From Mucilaginibacter sp. OK283 (GTDB lineage: Bacteria > Bacteroidota > Bacteroidia > Sphingobacteriales > Sphingobacteriaceae), in the NCBI RefSeq assembly GCF_900110415.1, contig NZ_FODR01000007.1:186001-250000 (forward strand): DNA of 64,000 nt, in the 5' to 3' direction. Shown one piece after another: positions 53,686 through 61,322 of the stretch. The translations under genes were made by a program, and so were the position numbers. Within the stretch, counting starts at the first letter, position 1; each line of letters begins with the position of its first letter. The notes under the pieces were generated by a model. It ran no database searches and was not told where the DNA came from. It saw nothing but the letters and a program-made list of their open reading frames with translations.

Positions 53686-54390
53686 TCACACCTTCCCAAT
53701 CATTTTATTAATCACCTCCCTGTAGCTGTCGCTTAGGGGCACTTCGGTGTTGATGAGTTTAATTCGGGCTCTGCGTAGCTGGGATACGTGCTGCAGGTTT
53801 ACCACGAATGATTTATGCACCCGGAAAAACTGCTCGGCAGGCAATTGCAATTCCACAGCTTTAAGGCTGATGCGCGACAAAACCGGTTTTTGCTGATTGG
53901 TGAAATGAACTTTTACATAGTCTTTTAGCCCTTCAATATATTCCACCTGGTCAAAACTTATTTTGATGAGGTTATAATCGGCATGCAAAAAGAAATAGTT
54001 TTTTACCACAGGCTGGGGTACATAACTCCGGCGAAGTTCAAACAGGTCGATAGCTTTGTGGCAGGCTTTTAAAAACCTATCCAGCGGTACCGGTTTTACC
54101 AGGTAATCAATCACATCCAGTTCAAAACCTTCCAGTGCAAATTTTTCATAAGCCGTTACAAATATTACCATGGGGCGCTGGGTAAGGCTTTTAATAAGCT
54201 GTAAACCATTGATACCGGGCATATAGATATCGCAAAATATCAGGTCGATCTGCTCCTTTTGCATAGCCAGGATGGCTTCGCCGGCATTGCGGCAGCGTGC
54301 AGCTATTTGTATACTATGTACGTGTTTCAGGTTATCTTCCAGCAGGTCAAGGGCCAGCGGTTCGTCGTCAATAATCAGGCATCTCATCAT
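53686..54390 (-). CDS. LytTR-type response regulator
   Basis: A 234-aa regulator: receiver (about residues 1-120) with acidic IIDDE, phospho-acceptor Asp54 in IFCDIYMPG, switch Thr in FVTAYE and Lys in YLVKPV. A LytTR DNA-binding domain follows (about 135-234: YFFLHADYNLIKISFDQVEY, VHKSFVVNLQHV). The ATG overlaps the kinase stop as ATGA. It should be phosphorylated by that kinase and bind direct-repeat targets. Neighbouring receptor genes are possible targets. Confidence 0.93.
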   Translation of the reverse strand: MMRCLIIDDEPLALDLLEDNLKHVHSIQIAARCRNAGEAILAMQKEQIDLIFCDIYMPGINGLQLIKSLTQRPMVIFVTAYEKFALEGFELDVIDYLVKPVPLDRFLKACHKAIDLFELRRSYVPQPVVKNYFFLHADYNLIKISFDQVEYIEGLKDYVKVHFTNQQKPVLSRISLKAVELQLPAEQFFRVHKSFVVNLQHVSQLRRARIKLINTEVPLSDSYREVINKMIGKV

Positions 54391-55418
54391 TTAAGTTCAA
54401 TTTGCAGCATCACAATGTAGGTTTGCTCGTTTTTATTGATGTATAAGTTGTGTTTACTGGGGTAAAGCAGTTCCAGTCGTCGTTTTACGTTGGCTAAACC
54501 GATTCCGCTATCATTATCCTTTTGCTTTTCGGCCGCGTTATACACGTTTTGTACCGTAAACCGCAGTGTTTCTTCATCGGCAAAAAGCGTAACCGCAATA
54601 TCGGGCCTGGCAATATCGCCGGTACCATGTTTAAAGGCATTCTCCACAAAAGGGATCAGCAGCATGGGCTCGATGGTTTTGTCCGGGGCTTTTATATCCG
54701 ATTTAAAGTAAATTTTTACCTGGTCGCCAAAGCGCAGCTGTTGAAGGTTGATATAGCTGCGCAGGTAATCTTCTTTTTTTTGCACCGTTACCATTTCGGC
54801 ATCGGTAACATACAGCATGTAGCGCAATAATTGGGATAACTGTATCAGCGTAGGTTCAACTGCCGCAGGATTTATCCTGGATAACGCCACAGCACTATTG
54901 ATGACATTAAATATAAAGTGCGGACTGATCTGCGAACGCAGAAAAGCCAGTTCGGACAGGAGCGAGGCATTGGTGATATCCTTCTTTTTATTCATCGCCC
55001 TAAACTGATCGGCAAGGTAATGGTAGGCAAAACTTCCGGCAGTTATAGATAGTAACGGAAATAGCACAAATGAAGGCCCATGTGGTGCATGGCCTTCCAT
55101 ATCTTTGATATTAGGTAATGGGAAATACGGCCTGGCATACAACAACACCACATTAAATACTGCCACGGAAGCCAGCAAAGCCAAAAAATAAAACCAGATA
55201 TTCTTTTTTAACACCCTGGGGATGAGTAAAAAAGCGTTCAGGTAAAATTCGGAGGCAAGCACCAGGTTGAAAACAATAATGCGCCCGGGCGAGAAAAAGT
55301 GTTGAGGCATGCCCCGCATGTCTGGCCGCGAGATAATAGGGGTATAAATAATAAGCGCCCAAAACAGCAGGTGAATACACACCTCGATAATAAGCGCCGG
55401 CTTTATGCGGTTAAACAT
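54387..55418 (-). CDS. LytS/YehU-like sensor histidine kinase
   Basis: A 343-aa membrane kinase. Four hydrophobic segments in the first 135 residues, then the His-kinase domain with the phospho-acceptor His in SQISPHFIFNVINS (about residues 168-181). The ATP-binding part is IPFVENAFKHG and DNDSGIGLANVKRRLELLY. This is the family paired with LytTR regulators. It has no extracellular sensor domain; ligands may be sensed within the membrane. It overlaps the regulator gene by 4 bp. Confidence 0.92.
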   Translation of the reverse strand: MFNRIKPALIIEVCIHLLFWALIIYTPIISRPDMRGMPQHFFSPGRIIVFNLVLASEFYLNAFLLIPRVLKKNIWFYFLALLASVAVFNVVLLYARPYFPLPNIKDMEGHAPHGPSFVLFPLLSITAGSFAYHYLADQFRAMNKKKDITNASLLSELAFLRSQISPHFIFNVINSAVALSRINPAAVEPTLIQLSQLLRYMLYVTDAEMVTVQKKEDYLRSYINLQQLRFGDQVKIYFKSDIKAPDKTIEPMLLIPFVENAFKHGTGDIARPDIAVTLFADEETLRFTVQNVYNAAEKQKDNDSGIGLANVKRRLELLYPSKHNLYINKNEQTYIVMLQIELK

Positions 55419-56048
55419 GCGGGCTAAGGTAAACGCATTTCCTCATCGTTGTAAATACAATAGACGAGCGGCTTAAATGTGCCGACGAAAGGGCTTTTCA
55501 GGTTGTAGTTGTTAGTTTGCAGTTGCCGGTTTATAGCTGTTTTTAACAAAAGCAATGGTGATGAGTGCGGTAACCGATGCAGTAGATAATTTACATACGA
55601 GATAAAAAAATTACATGCAGAAAAGCCTTAAAACATGACTGGGGTTAGATAACGCCATTATGCCACACAGAGCATGACGAATTTTCCCGGTTTGGAGGTA
55701 TTGTGTGTCATTATTACACAATAATAGTAGAGTAATTTCCACAAACTCACACGCAACTTTAAATTAAGTGCTGTTTTAAACGTTTTAACCCACATTTAAT
55801 AATTGGCATTGCAATTGAATATAACTTAATATCCTTCTCAAAGGATTGTTTTTCATAGGTAGATGTAAAGGCCGATAAAACTGCGAGAGTTTTTCGGCCT
55901 TATTTGTTTACCGCTGGCAAATTCTGCTCCCTTTAACCCCCTTGGGTGACCTGATTACTTTAAACGTTTTGTATAATCGGGTTCGCACGCCGTTTTGATT
56001 AGGCTATTGCTTGCCGGATATTAATAGGTTTGCTGTTTTAAATTGCCT
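55419..56048. other. Intergenic region with an orphan hairpin
   Basis: This 630-bp gap lies upstream of the kinase (minus strand) and downstream of the FG-GAP gene (minus strand). I find no gene. It contains AT-rich promoter-like sequence and, near its right part, a strong hairpin at 55868-55901 not explained by either neighbour. Confidence 0.55.
55868..55901. ncRNA. Strong hairpin, possible terminator of a small RNA
   Basis: AAGGCCGA (55868-55875) pairs with TCGGCCTT (55894-55901), and AAAACT (55877-55882) with AGTTTT (55888-55893), with one bulged base and a five-nt loop. It is a 14-bp stem followed on the plus strand by TATTTGTTT. It could end an unannotated small RNA on either strand or terminate the FG-GAP transcript. 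No promoter was identified. Confidence 0.35.
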
Positions 56049-59000
56049 TTAGTCATTCATCATCCTTTTTTTGCCGTTATAACTGGTTATCGTAATCCTC
56101 GCCACATCGGCGCCGACCTGCAAATTACGCGATGACTGTGACAGGTAGGTTGAGCCATAGTAAAACTCCACCCTTTTCTTGCCGCCGTTTTTATAGATGA
56201 TATCTGCATAAAAATCATCGGCTTTTAGTTTGATGTACTTTTTAGGTTGAATGCCCATGCCGGTTTGCCTGTAAGCCTTAAGGCTATCCTGGTTCTGTGT
56301 GGCAACTAAAACATCACCTCCTTTAGCGGATTGTACGGTGGCCAATCCCTTGGCATCGCCGTTAATAAACAGGCCGCTTTTAGCTACAGATAGGGGAGCG
56401 AAGCTGCCTTTGCCATTACCTTTCAAATACAAGCCCATAAAGGCATCATGCCGCCCGGTAAACGGCTCCATGCCAAAATCATTACCCGCCATTACCAGGT
56501 CCAGGTTGCCGTCCTGGTCAATATCTTTTGCAACTATACCGTATACGGGTGCCATTTGTGTGGCTAATGGCATTGGGCTTATTGTAAACTTGCAGTTTCC
56601 TTTATTGGTAATAAAGCTGGTGTTCATATCAGAGGCTTTCATAATCACCGCGTTTTCTTTGTCTTTTTCGCTCCATAAATCGTCCATAGTAGCTTTGCCG
56701 AAGCCCCTGTAGCTTGGGTATTTTTTGCGGATAGATATCAGCTGGCTTATCAAATCGTCGCGTGTGTGCATCGGGAAGGGCTTTTGCAAACCGTCCTCGG
56801 CCTTCATGTAGCAAAATATCATAGCATCAAATGATCCGTTGCCATCAAGGTCTTTACCCATAATGGTCATTGGTTGTTCAAAAGTTGCTTTGTAATTTGA
56901 GTTTTGTCCCAGGTTGCCTGCAACATAATCCACCTGGCCATCGTTATTAAAATCACCGGCAACAATGCTGTTCCACCAGCCAACGTGGTTGTCAATTCCC
57001 GTTTTTATTTTGGTAAAACCGTTACCGGTATTTTTGTAAAAGGTTACCGGCATCCATTCGCCCACAACAACAAGGTCAACCTGCCCGTCGTTATCAAAAT
57101 CAGACCATAGCGCATCGGTAATCATCCCGCCGTGAACCAGTTCGGGACAAAGCTGTGCGGTTACGTCGGTAAATTTGCCGCCATCGTTTCTGAAAATATG
57201 GCTCACCGGCGATGATGGGTAAGCGCCCGAAACAGATCGTCCACCCACAAACAGGTCAAGGTCGCCATCGTGGTCAAAATCGGCGGCCCGTACGCACGAG
57301 CCATTATCGTACTCAACCGGCACTGCGCCAAAGTTTTTGGTAAACTGGCCCTTGCCATTGTTGATATATAGGCGGTCTTGCGCGGTAGTATGGTCTTTCG
57401 GGAACTCGTAGCTGCCGCTAACCACATATAAATCAAGGAAACCGTCGCCATTGGCATCAAACAACAGCGCGCCCATATCTTCTTCCTCCTTGAAACTATC
57501 GTTTAAAAAACGATTGTTGTCCATGGTAAACTTACCGTCGGCACCCTGCATAAAAAACACGCCTTTATTGCCTGCAGCCCCGCCAACATAAAAATCGTCG
57601 TAGCCGTTGTTATCTACATCACCTACAGCTATAGATGGCCCATACTGGCTTAGTTTATGCGGTAGGGTTGGTTGGATGTTATAATCAATGGCATCTTTTT
57701 CCTGGTGCACATATTTGATACCCAATTGGTTTGCTGCTGATTGGAATACCGGTGCACTCTCCAAATGAAGCTGGGGGCTGTAACTGCCTGAACCGTTTTT
57801 GTATTGCAGGGTGATAGTTTGATTTGCCTTGATGTTTTTTACCAATTCGGTTTTGCCATCTGCCCAGCGGATGCGCAACGAATCAATTTCATTAGCAGTG
57901 CCGATACCGAAATGTGCTTTGGCATCATCGGTGCTCATATAGCCGCGGCAGGGTTGCTGGTCGTAAAATTGTTGCTTGCCCTGGTAGTAAATACGCATGG
58001 TTGCACCAATGCCGCCAAGGTTTTTACTATCGCCCGTTAGCTTAACGGTGAGGTAATGGTGCGTTTTATCTACCTGTGTTTTGCTGTTTAGTGTGTTTTC
58101 GTAAATGAAGGCATCGTCATCAATATTGTTGATCACCAGGTCGAGGTCGCCATCGTTATCAAGGTCGGCATAAACGCCGCCGGTTGAAAAAGTTGGTTTA
58201 ACAATACCCCAGTTTTTCGACTGGTCGGCAAACATATAGCCGCCCTGGTTTTTAAAAGCATAGCTGGCCGTTTTAACAACCGGGAACGAGTCGGCTGCGG
58301 CCAACGTGCGGTTTTCCTTTACCGTGCGGCCCTGGTCGTTACTGTACAAGGCATGGTCCAGGTCGGTTACGTCTCGGGGGTAGCCGTTGGTAATCACCAT
58401 GTCGCGGTAGCCGTCATTATCAAAATCGGCCACCAACGGCGTCCAGCTCCAATCGGTTTGGTAAATGCCGGCCATGTAGGCTATATCGCTAAACTGGGTG
58501 TGCTCCAGTGGCGTTTGTCCCTGGTTTAACTGCAACACGTTACGGATATATTGATGCTCGTAATTAAACTTTTGGTTGTTGATGTAGGTAATGTAGTTAT
58601 CGCCCATCAGCATGGTTTTTTTGCGCACATTTTCTTCGGGCAGCATCTCTAACGACACCAGGTCGGGCAGGCCGTCGTTGTTGATGTCTACCATATCCGA
58701 GCCCATTACCGACCAGCCGGTATGTTTAAAATAGTCGCCCGCGCGATTGGTAAACGTCCCGTTTTTATTGTTGATGTATAGCACATCGTTTGATATAAAG
58801 TCATTGCCTACATAAATATCAGGCCAGCCGTCGTTGTTAATATCTGTTACCGATACCGAGTTGCCAAAGCCCTCAATTAAAATGCCTGCCTCTTTAGTAA
58901 CATTGCTAAATGTGCCGTTACCGTTGTTGTGGTAAAGGCGGTCGTTATTTTCGGCGCTGCCATCGGTCAGTTTAGGACGATAAGCTACAGGGGTGGTTTT

Positions 59001-59612
59001 GCCTAAAAAGTTTGTCAGCAGGTACATATCCAGGTCGCCATCATGGTCGTAATCAAAAAATATGGCTTGCGTGCTGTAGCCATTATCATCTAAGCCGTAT
59101 GCCTTTGCTTCGTCCTTAAAGGTGGGTATACCATCCTTATTGTTGCCCTGGTTAATGTACAGCATGTTACGGCGCTGTTCGGGATTTGATTTAAACGATG
59201 CGCATACATAAATATCCATTTTGCCATCGTTATTAATATCCACAACAGATACACCCGCGCTCCATTTGCCTTCGCCATCAACGCCGGCAGTACTGGTTAT
59301 ATCGGTAAATTTTAAGTCGCCTTTGTTGAGGAATAGCTTGTTGGCCACCATGTTGCCTGCAAAGTAAACGTCGGGCAGGCCATCGTTATTAAAATCGCCT
59401 ATGCCCACGCCTGCGCCGTTGTACAAATAAGGATGGTTAAGAATGTTGATGCTGTCGCTTGGGCTTAGGGTATTCTTAAAATCGATTCTGGTTTGCGATG
59501 CATCCAAGAGTTTAAAGAGAGTAGGCCCATCCTGCCTGCGCGAGCAACCAGCGGCCAAAAAAAACAATAGTATAAGGGCGGGTTTAAACTTAATGAGTAA
59601 AGGTTTTATCAT
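56049..59612 (-). CDS. Large FG-GAP/VCBS repeat lipoprotein with ASPIC/UnbV domain
   Basis: A 1187-aa exported lipoprotein (lipobox LAAGC, Cys23). It contains many FG-GAP-type calcium-binding repeats, seen as DFNNDGLPDVYFAG, DINNDGKMDIYV, DYDHDGDLDMYL, DFDHDGDLDLFVGG and similar. These form seven-bladed propellers. A central ASPIC/UnbV-like region (about residues 525-610, RIRWADGKTELVKNIKANQTI) lies between two propellers. Such proteins occur next to SusCD loci and oxidoreductases in Bacteroidota; their function is not established and surface binding is likely. It is divergent from the haloperoxidase-like gene. Confidence 0.9.
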   Translation of the reverse strand: MIKPLLIKFKPALILLFFLAAGCSRRQDGPTLFKLLDASQTRIDFKNTLSPSDSINILNHPYLYNGAGVGIGDFNNDGLPDVYFAGNMVANKLFLNKGDLKFTDITSTAGVDGEGKWSAGVSVVDINNDGKMDIYVCASFKSNPEQRRNMLYINQGNNKDGIPTFKDEAKAYGLDDNGYSTQAIFFDYDHDGDLDMYLLTNFLGKTTPVAYRPKLTDGSAENNDRLYHNNGNGTFSNVTKEAGILIEGFGNSVSVTDINNDGWPDIYVGNDFISNDVLYINNKNGTFTNRAGDYFKHTGWSVMGSDMVDINNDGLPDLVSLEMLPEENVRKKTMLMGDNYITYINNQKFNYEHQYIRNVLQLNQGQTPLEHTQFSDIAYMAGIYQTDWSWTPLVADFDNDGYRDMVITNGYPRDVTDLDHALYSNDQGRTVKENRTLAAADSFPVVKTASYAFKNQGGYMFADQSKNWGIVKPTFSTGGVYADLDNDGDLDLVINNIDDDAFIYENTLNSKTQVDKTHHYLTVKLTGDSKNLGGIGATMRIYYQGKQQFYDQQPCRGYMSTDDAKAHFGIGTANEIDSLRIRWADGKTELVKNIKANQTITLQYKNGSGSYSPQLHLESAPVFQSAANQLGIKYVHQEKDAIDYNIQPTLPHKLSQYGPSIAVGDVDNNGYDDFYVGGAAGNKGVFFMQGADGKFTMDNNRFLNDSFKEEEDMGALLFDANGDGFLDLYVVSGSYEFPKDHTTAQDRLYINNGKGQFTKNFGAVPVEYDNGSCVRAADFDHDGDLDLFVGGRSVSGAYPSSPVSHIFRNDGGKFTDVTAQLCPELVHGGMITDALWSDFDNDGQVDLVVVGEWMPVTFYKNTGNGFTKIKTGIDNHVGWWNSIVAGDFNNDGQVDYVAGNLGQNSNYKATFEQPMTIMGKDLDGNGSFDAMIFCYMKAEDGLQKPFPMHTRDDLISQLISIRKKYPSYRGFGKATMDDLWSEKDKENAVIMKASDMNTSFITNKGNCKFTISPMPLATQMAPVYGIVAKDIDQDGNLDLVMAGNDFGMEPFTGRHDAFMGLYLKGNGKGSFAPLSVAKSGLFINGDAKGLATVQSAKGGDVLVATQNQDSLKAYRQTGMGIQPKKYIKLKADDFYADIIYKNGGKKRVEFYYGSTYLSQSSRNLQVGADVARITITSYNGKKRMMND

Positions 59613-59784
59613 GTAATTACAGTAAAAATTTAATAATGGTTTACGCTTTGGTTAAGCTTTAACTTATTGAACGCTATATAGTAAGCGTACGTAAAGAAAA
59701 TGGATTTTGATATAACAGATTCTGCAAATCATATCAATATTTCGTCAAATTGTATCGCTCAATATATGTTTGTGGATTTCCTGT

Positions 59785-59792
59785 TAGCTTTG
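59785..59792 (+). promoter_or_regulatory. -7 box upstream of the haloperoxidase-like gene
   Basis: TAGCTTTG matches TAnnTTTG in the 234-bp gap between the divergent genes. A TTTG 12 bp upstream is too close to be a normal -33 element, so the promoter is only half supported. Predicted leader is about 48 nt. Confidence 0.4.
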
Positions 59793-59846
59793 ATGAATAG
59801 CCTATCCGGGCCAATTAACCTTTATTAATTTTATCAAAACTCATGT

Positions 59847-61166
59847 ATGAATAAACTTTACTTTACTGTTTTTGCCGTCACCTTGTTATTTGGCTGTAGT
59901 AAAAATAGCGGGTGGAAAAAATCAGCCGAAAACCCCAATTACATACATAGGTCGGTACGCGAGGTTAGCGAGGTAATGCTGCATGATATTTATTCGCCGC
60001 CGGTGGCAAGCCGCATTTACGCTTATATTACCGTTGCAGGGTACGAGGCCGCACGTAACGGCAACACAAACTACTTGTCCCTTGTGGGCCAGGTAAAAGG
60101 TTTGGATTCAATCCCCAAACCGGAAGCCGGCAAAACATATTGCTACAATTTGGCCGCAGCGCATGCCATTTTAACGGTTGGGAAAATCCTGGTCATGTCG
60201 GAAGGCCGGATAGAGGCTTTCCACAGCGGGTTGATGGATGAATTTAAAAATACCGGCATGCCCGATGAAGTATACCAAAACTCGATAGCTTATGGAAAAT
60301 TGATTGCCGGCCGGATTATTAAATGGGCGGGCAAGGATAATTATAAGCATACCCGTTCGTTATCAAAATACGATGTGCAAACAGACGATGCCACCTGGAA
60401 GCCGACACCACCGGCCTATATGAAAGGGGTGGAGCCGCACTGGAACGAAATACGTCCATTTTTACTGGATTCGGCACAACAGTTTAAGCCTGTAAAAGCG
60501 GTGGATTTTTCGAAGGAACCCACCAGTTATTTTTATAAACTGGCTGTTGCTGTTAGAGAGGCCGGCCAGCATTTAACACCAGAGCAAAGCGCTATAGCTA
60601 CTTATTGGGACGATAACCCGTTTAAGGTTAATACCAATGGGCATACCATGTTTGCTACCAAAAAAATATCGCCCGGGGGCCATTGGATAAACATTGCCGG
60701 GTTGGTTTGCCGCCAGGCTAAAGCCGACTACGTCCGTTCGGCTGAAACCTATGCCTGCCTGGCTGTTGTAATTGCCGATAGCTTTATTAATTGCTGGGAC
60801 GAAAAATACAAAAGCAAAGTTATTCGCCCCGAAACCTATATTAACCAATACATTGATCAAAACTGGATGCCGTTGTTGCAAACCCCACCATTCCCCGAGT
60901 ATACCAGCGGGCATAGCGTAGTTTCAAATGCATCGGCAGTGATGCTCGGCAAGCTGTTTGGCGACAATCTTGCTTTTACCGACTCCACCGAGGTGGAGTT
61001 TAGCATCCCGGCGCGGAAGTTCAAATCATTTAAAGCCGCCGCCGATGAGGCAGCTATCAGCCGGTTTTACGGCGGTATTCATTATATGCCATCCATTGTA
61101 AATGGCATTGACGAAGGGAGACGTATCGGAAACTTCGCGATCAACAAGCTAAAGACACGTAATTAG
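59847..61166 (+). CDS. Vanadium-dependent haloperoxidase/PAP2-type lipoprotein
   Basis: A 439-aa exported lipoprotein (lipobox ending LLFGC, Cys17) of the PAP2/vanadium haloperoxidase family. The three active-site motifs are present in order: KYKSKVIRP (K-x6-RP), PEYTSGHS (the PSGH motif with Thr replacing Pro) and SRFYGGIH (SR-x5-H). The same site binds vanadate or phosphate, so it may be a haloperoxidase or a phosphatase; the sequence alone does not decide. It is divergent from the FG-GAP lipoprotein, a pairing found repeatedly in Bacteroidota. Confidence 0.88.
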   Translation: MNKLYFTVFAVTLLFGCSKNSGWKKSAENPNYIHRSVREVSEVMLHDIYSPPVASRIYAYITVAGYEAARNGNTNYLSLVGQVKGLDSIPKPEAGKTYCYNLAAAHAILTVGKILVMSEGRIEAFHSGLMDEFKNTGMPDEVYQNSIAYGKLIAGRIIKWAGKDNYKHTRSLSKYDVQTDDATWKPTPPAYMKGVEPHWNEIRPFLLDSAQQFKPVKAVDFSKEPTSYFYKLAVAVREAGQHLTPEQSAIATYWDDNPFKVNTNGHTMFATKKISPGGHWINIAGLVCRQAKADYVRSAETYACLAVVIADSFINCWDEKYKSKVIRPETYINQYIDQNWMPLLQTPPFPEYTSGHSVVSNASAVMLGKLFGDNLAFTDSTEVEFSIPARKFKSFKAAADEAAISRFYGGIHYMPSIVNGIDEGRRIGNFAINKLKTRN

Positions 61167-61316
61167 TATCAGCTATCAAGACAGCTACCTTTTTAGTATC
61201 AAGTAGCAAGTATCGAGACAGCCGCCTTTTTTAGTATCAAGCATCACGATAGCCGCAAATACATAGTGGTAAAATTTAAGTCCAAAATCTTGATACTTGA
61301 TACTAACTACTTGGTA
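61163..61316. repeat. Tandem TTAGTATCAAG-type repeats between convergent genes
   Basis: Three imperfect units begin TTAGTATC near 61163, 61193 and 61231, each with TATC(A/G)AG-like and GACAGC/ATAGCC parts. An opposite-orientation copy (CTTGATACTTGATACTA) follows at 61289-61304. The forward and reverse parts can pair as a hairpin, which could terminate both convergent genes. Confidence 0.55.
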
Positions 61317-61322
61317 CTATTA

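Noticed and set aside
56299-56712. 137-codon frame opposite the FG-GAP protein
   Set aside because: Antisense to calcium-binding repeat coding sequence; repeated DxDxDG codons create open antisense frames. No start context or family match.
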